Below, one piece after another: positions 1 to 8,325 of a stretch of 43,045 nt of DNA. The notes beneath the pieces were generated by a model. The model did not search any database. It was not told the DNA's origin and worked only from the letters and a program-made list of their open reading frames with translations. Origin of the DNA: Caryophanales bacterium UBA5026 (GTDB lineage: Bacteria; Bacillota_I; Bacilli_A; RF39; UBA660); NCBI GenBank assembly GCA_002416285.1, contig DICM01000032.1, positions 1 to 43,045 of the forward strand, in the 5' to 3' direction. The number at the start of each line of letters is the position of its first letter. Within the stretch, counting starts at the first letter, position 1. The position numbers and the translations under genes were made by a program.

Positions 1-33
1 CACTTTACTTTTTATCTAACGGTTTTTCTCTTA

Positions 34-774
34 TTAACCTACTCTTATTTTTAATATTTGACCAATGCTGAGTAAATTACTGGTAAGCCCATTTAATGCT
101 TTAATCGCATCGACTGTTGTATTAAAGCGATTCGATAATGCCCATAAGGTATCGCCACTTCTGACCGTATAAGTAATAATATTTTCAGTATTTGGAATTA
201 TTAATTGTTGACCGATACTCAACATATCACTAGTTAAATTATTGTATCTTTTTATCGCATCAACTGTTGTATTAAAACGTATCGAAAGATTCCAAAGAGT
301 ATCCCCTCTTTGTACGGTATAAACGACATTATTTGAAGGTTCTCCTTCTCCTGTAGAGCTCGGCACAATCAACCTTTGACCGATACTGAGCATATCACTT
401 GTAAGATTATTTAAGCGTTTTAATTCCTCGACTGTAGTATTATATCTTTTAGCTAAGTTCCATAAAGTATCACCAGCTTGAACAATGTGATAACTTGTTT
501 CACCACAACTCGCTAAAGGCGAATACAAATATATTAAAGCACTCCAGGTATCTTTTCCAACAACCCCATCAACTGTCAGTTTATTATTTGTTTGAAATGC
601 TTTTACACTAAGCTGAGTCGGATTATCAAATGTACCACTAATGTTTCCTTCATAAAACATTAGCTGTTTTAATTGTGTCTGCAATAGCTTTACAAAGTCA
701 CTTTGATCTCCAATTTTTAACGTCGGTCTCGTTAGTACTGGACTTTTTGATAAAATTTCCATCTCTGTATCCAT
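34..774 (-). CDS. Peptidoglycan-binding protein with three LysM domains
   Basis: 246 residues. An N-terminal PG_binding_1-type domain (about 20-85, with FQTNNKLTVDGVVGKDTW) is followed by three LysM repeats starting near residues 94, 148 and 201. Each LysM has the YxVxxGDTLWxL motif and ends in SIGQxLxI. No catalytic domain and no signal peptide are visible. Proteins of this build bind cell-wall or cortex glycan, and in spore-formers leaderless ones are often laid on the spore from the mother cell; that role is inference here. The start is supported by GAAGAGGTAG just upstream. It is divergent from the SleC-like gene at 869, which suggests joint sporulation-related expression. The three repeats are very alike, so they probably arose by recent duplication. 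Confidence 0.85.
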   Translation of the reverse strand: MDTEMEILSKSPVLTRPTLKIGDQSDFVKLLQTQLKQLMFYEGNISGTFDNPTQLSVKAFQTNNKLTVDGVVGKDTWSALIYLYSPLASCGETSYHIVQAGDTLWNLAKRYNTTVEELKRLNNLTSDMLSIGQRLIVPSSTGEGEPSNNVVYTVQRGDTLWNLSIRFNTTVDAIKRYNNLTSDMLSIGQQLIIPNTENIITYTVRSGDTLWALSNRFNTTVDAIKALNGLTSNLLSIGQILKIRVG

Positions 775-868
775 TTTCTACCTCTTCTCTTTATATCATT
801 ATATTTTATATTTTTTTATTAATGATATTTTATCAGTATAAGAATATATTGTAACAGAGGTGTAATGT
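775..868. promoter_or_regulatory. Divergent promoter region between the LysM and SleC-like genes
   Basis: This AT-rich 94-bp gap must hold the promoters of both divergent genes. Ribosome sites are clear on both sides (GAAGAGGTAG leftward, AGAGGTG rightward). I do not see a convincing TTGACA/TATAAT pair, which would fit an alternative sporulation sigma factor but does not prove one. Confidence 0.4.
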
Positions 869-2101
869 ATGGATACAGGTTATTTAATTGTAAGTGTATA
901 TCATGATAATGTAGCAGAGCCGATTAGTGAAGCAGCTGTAACAGTAAGAGGAGATAATTATGAGCAATCCTTTACCACAGATTCAAATGGAAAAACTCCT
1001 AAGATTGCTTTACCGGCACCCTTAAAGATATACTCTTTAACTCCACAGACAGAAGTTCGTCCTTATTCAGTTTATCAAGTCGAAGTTGTAAAACCTGGAT
1101 ATGAAACCACAATTATAAACGGTGTTCAGGTTTTACCTGATGAAACATCACTGCAAAATGTTTTTCTATCTAAAATTAGTCCACTATTAAAAAGTGCTCC
1201 TATCAATGTAATTGATATACCTGACAATTCTTTATGGGGTGGAACAGGTGGAAATACTTCAAATACAAATAATCCATTGGAAACAGATGTAAGGGTCTTT
1301 CCACAGATATTAATTCCAGAATACGTAATTGTCCATGGTGGGTCCCCAACAAATACAAATGTTGCTAACTATTATGTCCCATTTACAGATTACATAAAAA
1401 ATGTTGCTTCAGGAGAAATCTATAGTACATGGCCAACAGAAGCAATAAAAGCAAATATATATGCGATATTATCTTTTACAATGAGCCGTATTTATAGTGA
1501 ATGGTATCTATCACAAGGCTATAAATTTACTATTACTTCTTTACCACAATATGATCAAAGCTATGTACATAACCGAACAATCTTTCAAAAGATTTCTGAT
1601 GTGGTTGACGAAATATTTGAATATCATATTCAAATACCCGGTCGGAACTATCCCTTCTTTGCACAATATAACGACGGCATTAAAGTAAATAACCCTGGAT
1701 GGCTTAGTCAATGGGGATCAAAATATCTAGCAGATCAAGGATATAACGCTTTACAAATATTAAGGTATTATTATGTGGATAATTTGACACTAAATAGTGC
1801 AAGGGAAATTGAAGGACTTCCTTTATCCTTTCCCGGATATAATTTAGAATTAAATGCTTGTAGCGAAGCCGTGCAAAAAATCCAGATTATGTTAAATACG
1901 ATTAGTGGAAGTTACCCAGCGATTCCTAAAATAAATCCCACAAATGGTAGCTATCAAAATAGTACCGTACAAAGTGTTGAAAAATTTCAAGAAGTATTCA
2001 GTCTCCCAATTACAGGAATTGTAGACTTTAATACATGGTATCGGATTTCGTATATTTATATTGCTGTCAGTAAGATGTTACAAGGTGTTGTAAGAAATTA
2101 A
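869..2101 (+). CDS. SleC/SpoIID-like spore cortex protein with C-terminal peptidoglycan-binding domain
   Basis: 410 residues. The N-terminal ~100 residues look like a carboxypeptidase-regulatory or prealbumin-like beta domain (GYLIVSVY...ISEAAVTVRG). A middle domain (about 165-320) has SLPQYDQSY, PFFAQYNDG and WLSQWGSKYLADQGY, the pattern of SpoIID/SleC-type lytic domains. The C-terminus (about 335-405) is a PG_binding_1 domain ending ITGIVDFNTWYRI. In clostridia SleC-type proteins hydrolyse spore cortex peptidoglycan during germination. No export signal is seen, which fits mother-cell deposition. The start follows AGAGGTG. Its divergent LysM neighbour fits the same wall-directed role. Family assignment is fairly secure; catalytic activity is not shown. 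Confidence 0.75.
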   Translation: MDTGYLIVSVYHDNVAEPISEAAVTVRGDNYEQSFTTDSNGKTPKIALPAPLKIYSLTPQTEVRPYSVYQVEVVKPGYETTIINGVQVLPDETSLQNVFLSKISPLLKSAPINVIDIPDNSLWGGTGGNTSNTNNPLETDVRVFPQILIPEYVIVHGGSPTNTNVANYYVPFTDYIKNVASGEIYSTWPTEAIKANIYAILSFTMSRIYSEWYLSQGYKFTITSLPQYDQSYVHNRTIFQKISDVVDEIFEYHIQIPGRNYPFFAQYNDGIKVNNPGWLSQWGSKYLADQGYNALQILRYYYVDNLTLNSAREIEGLPLSFPGYNLELNACSEAVQKIQIMLNTISGSYPAIPKINPTNGSYQNSTVQSVEKFQEVFSLPITGIVDFNTWYRISYIYIAVSKMLQGVVRN

Positions 2102-2125
2102 AAAGGATGAAAAATCCTTTTTTAT
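2101..2125. terminator. Bidirectional terminator between the SleC-like gene and the sufS-like gene
   Basis: AAAAGGAT, a short A-rich loop, then ATCCTTTTTT forms a hairpin with A/T tracts on both sides. It sits between two convergent stop codons and can terminate both transcripts. Confidence 0.75.
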
Positions 2126-2151
2126 TAGTTTCAAAAATATCCGAAACTATT

Positions 2152-3351
2152 TTAATATAAACTTTCTTCAACAATATACTTTAACACTTTTACTAACTTA
2201 TCGATGTCTTCTTTATGGTTATAGATGTGCAGACTAACACGAATAAAATCATCTGTATTACTGGTATTACAAAAATTACCTCCACGAACAATTATATTAT
2301 ATTCATTCAGTACCTCGATGACATCAGTCGGTAGAATACCTTGAATTTTAAAACTGATAATTCCATAGCCTAGCGCACATTTACATTTTGCTATTCCTTT
2401 GTTAAATTCAATTTGTTTTATTTGAACTAACTCATTGTATAGATATCGAGTTAAACTGTAGACATATTTTTCAATTTCCCCTACTGTAATCCTATTAATA
2501 TATTTAATCGCACTGCCTAGTGATAAGATTCCTGGTATATTTAATGTTCCGCATTCAAAATTATTATAATTAGGAACTGATTGATTTTGATATCCACCAC
2601 CAATTCGAAAGGGAGTTAAATATTGATAATTATCTTTTCGAATATATAATACACCACTGCCTGGAAGAGCAAACATCTTATGCCCAGAAAAATAGAGAAA
2701 ATCAACATTTAATCGCTGAACATCTACTTTAATATGACCAATACTTTGACTAGCATCTAAAATAATTTTACAGCCTTTATTTTTTTGTCTTATAGAAGAA
2801 ACTAGATTCTCAATATCCATCTCAAGACCATACATGTTATGAATATGAGTGAGCACTACTACTTTTGTTCTTTCATTTACTTTATCAATTAAATCCCGTT
2901 CTTTATAATCCCCTTCAAAATCAATTAAAATATTCACTAATTGAATTGTTAGACCAAGTTTATCTAATATGTCTTGAATATGAATCCATGGTAAAACTGT
3001 CGATTTATGATCTTCATTGCAAACTAATACTTCATCATTATTCTTCAGATTGGGTAACCCATAGGAATAAGATAAAAGATTAGAAGCTTCCGTTGCTCCA
3101 TTTGTAAAAACGACTTCATCGGTACTAGAAGCGTTTATAAACTTTCTTACCAATTCTCTTGTTTCATCAACTTTTTTATTAACCTCTTGAGTAAATTTGG
3201 AAGTTCCTCGACCGATATTAAAGGGATATTTTTGATAGTAGTCATTTACATCTTTGAGCACAGAATTCGGCTTTAAGGAAGTTGAACTGCTATCAAGATA
3301 TACTACGCTTTGATTGTTGATAAAATCAAAATCATTTCGAACATCTGTCAT
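2152..3351 (-). CDS. Class V aminotransferase, SufS-like cysteine desulfurase
   Basis: 399 residues, the usual length for group II cysteine desulfurases. The PLP lysine lies in FSGHKMFALPGSGVLY (about residue 220). The catalytic cysteine lies in VRGGNFCNT (about 358), matching the SufS RxGxxC loop, and RVSLHIYNHKEDID closes the domain. Predicted reaction: removal of sulfur from cysteine as an enzyme persulfide. It is the last gene of the Fur-headed operon, and its ATG overlaps the end of the cysteine synthase-rhodanese gene (ATGA-type overlap). No sufBCDU genes accompany it, so it probably serves this operon rather than general Fe-S assembly (inference). A rhodanese next door would be a natural sulfur acceptor. 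Confidence 0.85.
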   Translation of the reverse strand: MTDVRNDFDFINNQSVVYLDSSSTSLKPNSVLKDVNDYYQKYPFNIGRGTSKFTQEVNKKVDETRELVRKFINASSTDEVVFTNGATEASNLLSYSYGLPNLKNNDEVLVCNEDHKSTVLPWIHIQDILDKLGLTIQLVNILIDFEGDYKERDLIDKVNERTKVVVLTHIHNMYGLEMDIENLVSSIRQKNKGCKIILDASQSIGHIKVDVQRLNVDFLYFSGHKMFALPGSGVLYIRKDNYQYLTPFRIGGGYQNQSVPNYNNFECGTLNIPGILSLGSAIKYINRITVGEIEKYVYSLTRYLYNELVQIKQIEFNKGIAKCKCALGYGIISFKIQGILPTDVIEVLNEYNIIVRGGNFCNTSNTDDFIRVSLHIYNHKEDIDKLVKVLKYIVEESLY

Positions 3352-4676
3352 AAAATATCCTTTTTTAAATTTCGAGTTAGGGGTAACATTGCCTCTTTAT
3401 AACCAACAATTCCGCCAGTTAAAGAATAAACATTACATCCTTTTTTATTTAAATAAGCACTATATTGCTGTGATTTGTCTCCAACTGCACAGACAAGTAA
3501 AACAGTGGATTCATTAGAAAAGGGAAGACCATTTTCTATAATATCATCAAAATAAGTATCCATGATATTAATGGACTCCTTTATATGTCCATTCTTATAA
3601 GCTAAGTTCCCTCTTAAATCAATTATAATTGGATATTCTGTTTGTAGAAAATCTTCAATATTATTCACATCTATCAATTTAGCCATTTTTAAATCTTCTT
3701 GCTTCAATGAACGTGCAGAATCTACTTTAATACTTGAATCAAAGATATCAGGTCTTCTTTTTTTTATATAAGAAATATACCATTCTACTCTATCACAAGC
3801 GATAAATACGGCATTAATAGGATTTTCTAAGGTATCATCAATCGTCTTTAAATACTCAATTGCTCCAATATATGCTGCCCCACTTGTCGGTCCACCTAAA
3901 ATTCCCAGTTTTCTATTTAAAGTAAGCATTCCGTTGATAGCATCCATAGAATTAACGCTTATAATAGAATCATATAAATTTTTATCGAAAATACCAACTT
4001 CGTACATTTCATCTTTATTTCGGATCCCTGGAATAGTATCTCCTTTTTCAGCTATGATACCTACCTTTGTTAATTTGGGATTTTTCGTTAATAGATATTC
4101 AATAGTTCCTTTTGAAGATCCTGTCGTACCCAGAGTTCCAAAAAAGTAATCGACTGATCCAATATCATTATAAATTTCTTTACCGGTATGTAAAAAATGA
4201 GTTTCAGGATTCTTTTTATTCGTGTATTGGTTGGTATGAAAATATTGATTCGGATTTGAAGATACAATCCTTTCTATGTATGCAACTGGATCGTTGGGAT
4301 CGAATGGATCTGGGCATTCTGAAAGACCAGGCAATTCCTCAATTTCTGCACCAATGATTTTTAAGATATCTCTTGTTTCAGGAATCTTAATTCGATTCGT
4401 TACCGTTTTAAATGGAATATGATTTATAGAACAGATCAATTGTAAAGCTTTAGCTGTATTTCCACTAGAAGACTCGATAACCATTTTTCCATTCTTTTTT
4501 AAATTCTCTAGCTGATCTTCTAACATAGCTAATGCAGCACGGTCTTTTAGTGAACCAAATGGATTATATAATTCACATTTTACAAATAAATTGATGTTTT
4601 TTAATCCAGTAATACTTTTATCTATTTCAATAATAGGAGTATTACCAATTAATTCTGTAACATTTTTTACCTTCAT
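3348..4676 (-). CDS. Cysteine synthase-like PLP enzyme fused to a rhodanese domain
   Basis: 442 residues. Residues ~1-310 are a fold-type II PLP enzyme of the cysteine synthase/SbnA group: PLP lysine in GSLKDRAAL (K44), SSGNTAKAL binding loop, GTTGSSKG and GGPTSGAAY phosphate-binding glycines. Residues ~335-440 are a rhodanese domain with YPIIIDLRGNLAYKNGHI and active-site cysteine in VCAVGDKSQQ (about 395). It may make cysteine or a beta-substituted alanine from an activated serine, with the rhodanese carrying sulfane sulfur. The siderophore enzyme SbnA belongs to the same superfamily, so a diaminopropionate-type product is also possible. It starts 9 bases after the decarboxylase stop, with AGGAGG before ATG. 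Confidence 0.85.
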   Translation of the reverse strand: MKVKNVTELIGNTPIIEIDKSITGLKNINLFVKCELYNPFGSLKDRAALAMLEDQLENLKKNGKMVIESSSGNTAKALQLICSINHIPFKTVTNRIKIPETRDILKIIGAEIEELPGLSECPDPFDPNDPVAYIERIVSSNPNQYFHTNQYTNKKNPETHFLHTGKEIYNDIGSVDYFFGTLGTTGSSKGTIEYLLTKNPKLTKVGIIAEKGDTIPGIRNKDEMYEVGIFDKNLYDSIISVNSMDAINGMLTLNRKLGILGGPTSGAAYIGAIEYLKTIDDTLENPINAVFIACDRVEWYISYIKKRRPDIFDSSIKVDSARSLKQEDLKMAKLIDVNNIEDFLQTEYPIIIDLRGNLAYKNGHIKESINIMDTYFDDIIENGLPFSNESTVLLVCAVGDKSQQYSAYLNKKGCNVYSLTGGIVGYKEAMLPLTRNLKKDIL

Positions 4677-4684
4677 ATATCCTC

Positions 4685-6118
4685 CTATTTTTTTAATGGT
4701 TCATAAAGTTCATCAAGATAACAATTAAATTTATTATTTTCATTTGTTAAAACAATTTTTCTGGCAATATTTTGCATAATGGTTTTGCTCTCGTTAAAAT
4801 CCATAAAATAACCTGCTGTATTTATAAAGACTAATAGATCACCAACTTTAGGAATCGTGTCAAAAAAGATTTTATGTTTAAAAATCAAGTCTGATTCTAA
4901 ACAAAGGTTCCCAAGTAAATAACAACCGATCGTTGCCGACTCTTCTTGCTCTTCTTTTGATATTAGGATTGGATCAACCAACATCTCTTGTTCCCCTATC
5001 AACAGATTAGTTCGGTTCATATCCAAACCAATTAGCAAATCTCCTTGTAAAGATCTTTTTGTATATACTATTTTAGTAATATTAATCCCAACCTGATCAA
5101 GAAGACTTCTACCCGGTTCAATCATTAATTCAATCATATTTTCTGATAAAATTTCGCCTATCATTCTATTTTGAAACTTTGATGATTTTGAAGAAAGTAT
5201 CTCATCTAATACCTTTTCTTTGACATTATTTTCGTAATAATTCGATAAATTTAAATTCCCTTTTAAAATACCATTATCTACTCGTAGTCCGAATGAAGCA
5301 TGATTCCAAGTGATATCAGAATCATTATTTAAAATTGCTTCTTTCAATTCCGATATACTTGCATCCCACTCTTTAGAACTAGCTAAATAATTCAGCTTGA
5401 ATCCTCCACCAATATTGATCCGGCTAGGATTTAAACCAAGTTCATAAGCCTTATCAAATAACAGAATAATATTTTCTATTGCAATAATTTTTTCTTTTAT
5501 ATTGACAGTATCCAAATGAAATGAAAAACCAACAAAATCTAAAATATCCTGATTATCTAAAACCATTTGAAAGAAAATACTTAATTCTTTTTTTGAAATA
5601 CCAAATCTACTTTGTCTATTAATGAACTTCTCTGATTCTGATGAAAAATCATTCAACCGAATTAAAATCTTTGTTTTTTCTTTCTTTATTATTTTTTTAT
5701 GAAAATTAATTATAGTTTCTAACTCTAATAGATTGTCAACATTAAATAATAAATTATGTCTTAATCCGAGGATAATAAATTCATTATTTTTAGGCCCGGT
5801 AGCTTCTATATGATTACCGACAAACCCAATTGATAAAGCATGTTTTAATTCCTCTAAAGAAGCAACATCGATATTGATACCACAATATAAAGCTTCTTTT
5901 GCAATAGCTGATGATTTATTACATTTATGAGCATAGTAAATATGCCCAACTATTCTATGTTTTTTAAATATCTCTTGAAAATTATTGATATTCTGTTTAA
6001 TATTCTCTGGAAAAATAATATTAAGTGGACTACCAAATGCATTCATCAAATCAAAAACAAAATTTTTATCGCAGAGAAGTTTCTGAATCTTCTCATCAAT
6101 CTTGGGAGTTAACTTCAT
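4685..6118 (-). CDS. PLP-dependent decarboxylase (ornithine/DAP/arginine decarboxylase 2 family)
   Basis: 477 residues, alanine-racemase-fold type III PLP decarboxylase. The PLP lysine is in YYAHKCNKS (K65). GGGFKLNY is the glycine-rich phosphate loop, MIEPGRSLLDQVG matches the EPGR motif, and GNLCLESD (about 402-410) matches the family's GxxCxSxD catalytic motif. The family includes DAP decarboxylase and the siderophore decarboxylase SbnH. No other lysine-pathway genes lie here, and the operon has a Fur-family regulator, so an SbnH-like or novel amino-acid decarboxylation is more likely than LysA (inference). Its start overlaps the end of the upstream ATPase gene by 23 bases, which points to translational coupling. 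Confidence 0.8.
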   Translation of the reverse strand: MKLTPKIDEKIQKLLCDKNFVFDLMNAFGSPLNIIFPENIKQNINNFQEIFKKHRIVGHIYYAHKCNKSSAIAKEALYCGINIDVASLEELKHALSIGFVGNHIEATGPKNNEFIILGLRHNLLFNVDNLLELETIINFHKKIIKKEKTKILIRLNDFSSESEKFINRQSRFGISKKELSIFFQMVLDNQDILDFVGFSFHLDTVNIKEKIIAIENIILLFDKAYELGLNPSRINIGGGFKLNYLASSKEWDASISELKEAILNNDSDITWNHASFGLRVDNGILKGNLNLSNYYENNVKEKVLDEILSSKSSKFQNRMIGEILSENMIELMIEPGRSLLDQVGINITKIVYTKRSLQGDLLIGLDMNRTNLLIGEQEMLVDPILISKEEQEESATIGCYLLGNLCLESDLIFKHKIFFDTIPKVGDLLVFINTAGYFMDFNESKTIMQNIARKIVLTNENNKFNCYLDELYEPLKK

Positions 6119-7052
6119 ATTTCTCTATGACCTTTTCATACTTAAAGTTTTCATCTATATAAGATGGTAAATCTTGATTATAGTATTGACTATACCAATC
6201 ACCTGCATCATCGATATAAATTTGTTTTTGAATTTCATAATATTGATCCCAATCTTTTTCAGTATTGTCTAAAATCGTTAGTAATTTAGAATTGATATCA
6301 TCATTCTCCTCGATAAACTGATCTAATTCACCTACATTCCCCTGCTCATATCTTCTTAAATGTTGAGAACTTTTCACATAACCAATAATAAGTTGTTCTG
6401 AGATTTCACTTTTAATATATTCAATATCATCGTTATTTTCAATTTTATTCGCTATTACATAGGTTTTTATGTGATAGTCACTAGTGATATTCAAAAAATC
6501 TTTTAATACTTGAATACTCTTTTTTGTAGGTTCTACTACAAAAACATTAATGTCTGAAACATAAAACATTGACGTCCCTACACTATCAATTCCGGCTGTC
6601 GCATCAGTAACTACATAAAAATTTTCATTATCTAATAGTCTATTATACATTAAAACAGCATTCCCTAATTTACTATGATAACAAGCATATCCAACTTTAC
6701 TATCGGTATATGTTCCAACGGATAATAAAGCTATGTGATCTTTATAAGTTGCATATTTCTTTAAAAAAGAATCTTCTAAAATAGGAAGAATAAAATTAGA
6801 TTCCATAGAGGGTGGTGTAGTCCCAATAACAGCCTTGCCTTCTAGAATTCTTTCTCTTTCAAAATAAAACGATAGTTCATCAAACCTATCTCCAATATAA
6901 TTTGTAGCCATTTCAAGTGCAGAACCTAAATGAACATTGATGTCAGCATCGACTGCTAGAACATCTTTTTGTTTCTTGTTTAAATACTTTATAAAAGAAG
7001 TGGCCATAGTTGTTTTACCGCTTCCACCTTTTCCTAAAAATGATATTCGCAT
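6096..7052 (-). CDS. CooC/MinD-like P-loop ATPase
   Basis: 318 residues from the chosen ATG. The start is the second in-frame Met, preceded by GAAGAGG and one base after the Fur-family stop; an upstream extension would read through the fur gene. The deviant Walker A is FLGKGGSGKTTMA (residues 5-17), followed by VDADINVHLGSAL and VTDATAGIDSVGTSMFYVSD, typical of the SIMIBI class. CooC members insert nickel or mature metalloenzymes, and MinD/ParA relatives move cargo. Linked to a Fur-family regulator and sulfur enzymes, a metal- or cofactor-insertion role is plausible (inference). The C-terminal ~50 residues are acidic and aromatic (DWDQYYEIQKQIYIDDAGDW) and I do not recognise them. Confidence 0.8.
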   Translation of the reverse strand: MRISFLGKGGSGKTTMATSFIKYLNKKQKDVLAVDADINVHLGSALEMATNYIGDRFDELSFYFERERILEGKAVIGTTPPSMESNFILPILEDSFLKKYATYKDHIALLSVGTYTDSKVGYACYHSKLGNAVLMYNRLLDNENFYVVTDATAGIDSVGTSMFYVSDINVFVVEPTKKSIQVLKDFLNITSDYHIKTYVIANKIENNDDIEYIKSEISEQLIIGYVKSSQHLRRYEQGNVGELDQFIEENDDINSKLLTILDNTEKDWDQYYEIQKQIYIDDAGDWYSQYYNQDLPSYIDENFKYEKVIEKYEVNSQD

Positions 7053-7053
7053 A

Positions 7054-7458
7054 TTAATTTGCCTCTTCTCTATAGCAACTGTCACATACACCCATAATGG
7101 TTGTACTAATAGAATCAATATGAAATGCATGTTTTTTTGATATATGTTCCATCAATAAATCTACTTCACTACAATCCAGATGAATTAGCTTTCCACAACT
7201 AGAGCACTTCATATGAAAATGATGAAAGCATTCTTCTTGAACTAATTGATATTCTGCTTCTCCATTTGGACGAACAGTTTTTCTAATTTGATTCATTTTT
7301 TCTAATTCGTCTAGTCCCCTATAAATTGTAGTTAATCCTAATTTCATATCCATCTGATCAGCAATCTCTTTTATTTGACTAATTGTTAATTCTTTATCAA
7401 TGTTATCGGATAATATTTTTAATACATTTGATTTTTGCTTTGTTTTATAAATTCCCAT
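7054..7458 (-). CDS. Fur-family metalloregulator (Fur/Zur-like), first gene of the operon
   Basis: 134 residues. An N-terminal winged helix (residues ~1-80, with LTTIYRGLDELEKMNQIRK) is followed by HFHMKCSSCGKLIHLDC and CDSCYREE, the two CxxC structural-zinc pairs and a His-rich sensing region. Family members repress metal uptake or metallophore genes when Fe, Zn or Mn is abundant. The start follows TGAGGTGAACT. It is transcribed away from a 39-bp palindrome at 7512-7550, so it very likely regulates itself, the four downstream genes and the divergent gene. The sequence alone does not show which metal it senses. A second Fur-family gene (perR) is at 31920. Confidence 0.88.
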   Translation of the reverse strand: MGIYKTKQKSNVLKILSDNIDKELTISQIKEIADQMDMKLGLTTIYRGLDELEKMNQIRKTVRPNGEAEYQLVQEECFHHFHMKCSSCGKLIHLDCSEVDLLMEHISKKHAFHIDSISTTIMGVCDSCYREEAN

Positions 7459-7489
7459 AGTTCACCTCAATAATAACTCTTAAGTAAAA

Positions 7490-7517
7490 ATTATACTCTG
7501 AAATATAGTTTTGTCAA
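7490..7517 (-). promoter_or_regulatory. Sigma-A-type promoter of the fur-headed operon
   Basis: On the minus strand TTGACA (7512-7517) and TATAAT (7490-7495) are separated by 16 bases. The -35 box is the left end of the Fur-type palindrome, so a bound repressor would block it. Confidence 0.8.
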
Positions 7518-7550
7518 TAAATTTGAAAATCATTTTCAAATTCATTGACA
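7512..7550. promoter_or_regulatory. Fur-type operator: 39-bp near-perfect palindrome
   Basis: The two 19-base arms (7512-7530 and 7532-7550) around a central C at 7531 match at 18 of 19 positions. The core TTTGAAAATCATTTTCAAA resembles Fur-family boxes (inverted repeat around one base). The outer ends are TGTCAA and TTGACA, so each arm supplies one divergent promoter's -35 box. One operator would therefore silence both directions. Confidence 0.85.
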
Positions 7551-7573
7551 TTTTCCATATTAAAAAGTAAAAT
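7545..7573 (+). promoter_or_regulatory. Sigma-A-type promoter of the divergent hypothetical gene
   Basis: TTGACA (7545-7550), a 17-base spacer and TAAAAT (7568-7573). The -35 box is the right end of the Fur-type palindrome, so this gene should be co-regulated with the leftward operon. Confidence 0.8.
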
Positions 7574-7597
7574 AAAATTTATTCAAAAGGAGGAATT

Positions 7598-8200
7598 ATG
7601 AATAAATTAGAAAGAATAACAGATGTGTTTGATTTTTCCGAATCATCATTCATTGCCTACAAAAATAGTGGTGATGAGGACGGGCTATCACTACCATATA
7701 AACTTAGGGATGAAACAACTTTAGAAATGTTAGTTGACGTAGACAATAATACCTGTCTTGAATTTAATACTAGCTTATCCAATATATTTGCAGAAAGTGG
7801 TACCAATTTAAAATTAAAAATCAGCACAGATAAAATTGAAAATACAAAACAACAAAGTGATGAAGAAATGATGATGTTTCGTGCACAAATTGTCTCTTAT
7901 TTTTTAAAAGAGCAAAATGGTGAACTAATTAAAGAAGAAGCAAGAGAAAAAGAAGACGAAAAATGTTTGTGTCCTGATTGTGATATGAATGAAGATATCT
8001 TTGTTTTAGATATTACAGATCGAAATCAAGTAAATGCTTTTAACATTGATATTTGGGGAAACATTAATGGAACAGCTATCAATCAGAATAGAAAATGTCT
8101 ATTAACAGTTTCTCTTGTTAGTGCTACTATTGATCCTAATTTGAGAAGAGATAATTCAATAATAAAAAAAGAATATTGCAAGACATTACAAAAAAGATAG
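7598..8200 (+). CDS. Hypothetical acidic protein with a CxCxxC motif, Fur-box controlled
   Basis: 200 residues. I do not recognise the family. It is acidic, has no signal peptide or membrane segment, and carries CLCPDC after a charged helix (EEAREKEDEK), with single cysteines elsewhere (TCLEF, RKCLL, EYCK). The C-terminal third looks beta-rich. The CxCxxC motif could bind metal or a cluster, or receive sulfur. The ribosome site is AAAAGGAGGAATT before ATG. It shares the palindromic operator with the decarboxylase/cysteine synthase/desulfurase operon, so it probably works in the same process, as metal carrier, enzyme or modification substrate (inference). A terminator follows directly. Confidence 0.7.
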   Translation: MNKLERITDVFDFSESSFIAYKNSGDEDGLSLPYKLRDETTLEMLVDVDNNTCLEFNTSLSNIFAESGTNLKLKISTDKIENTKQQSDEEMMMFRAQIVSYFLKEQNGELIKEEAREKEDEKCLCPDCDMNEDIFVLDITDRNQVNAFNIDIWGNINGTAINQNRKCLLTVSLVSATIDPNLRRDNSIIKKEYCKTLQKR

Positions 8201-8226
8201 GACTGAACTGAACCTATCTTTTCTTT
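8194..8226 (+). terminator. Rho-independent terminator of the Fur-controlled hypothetical gene
   Basis: AAGATAGG (8194-8201) pairs with CCTATCTT (8213-8220) and is followed by a T-rich tail (TTCTTT). The left arm overlaps the stop codon region of the gene. Confidence 0.75.
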
Positions 8227-8325
8227 GTTAATACATATTCCTTCTTTTCCAGCATATTTAAAATTTATTTTTTTTACTTGATTGTCAACATTTTTTCTTC
8301 AACTCAACTAGAGAAACGGGTTGTA

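Noticed and set aside
4685..6118. Calling the decarboxylase LysA (diaminopimelate decarboxylase)
   Set aside because: Family motifs fit equally well with other decarboxylases, and no lysine-pathway gene lies in this Fur-controlled operon.
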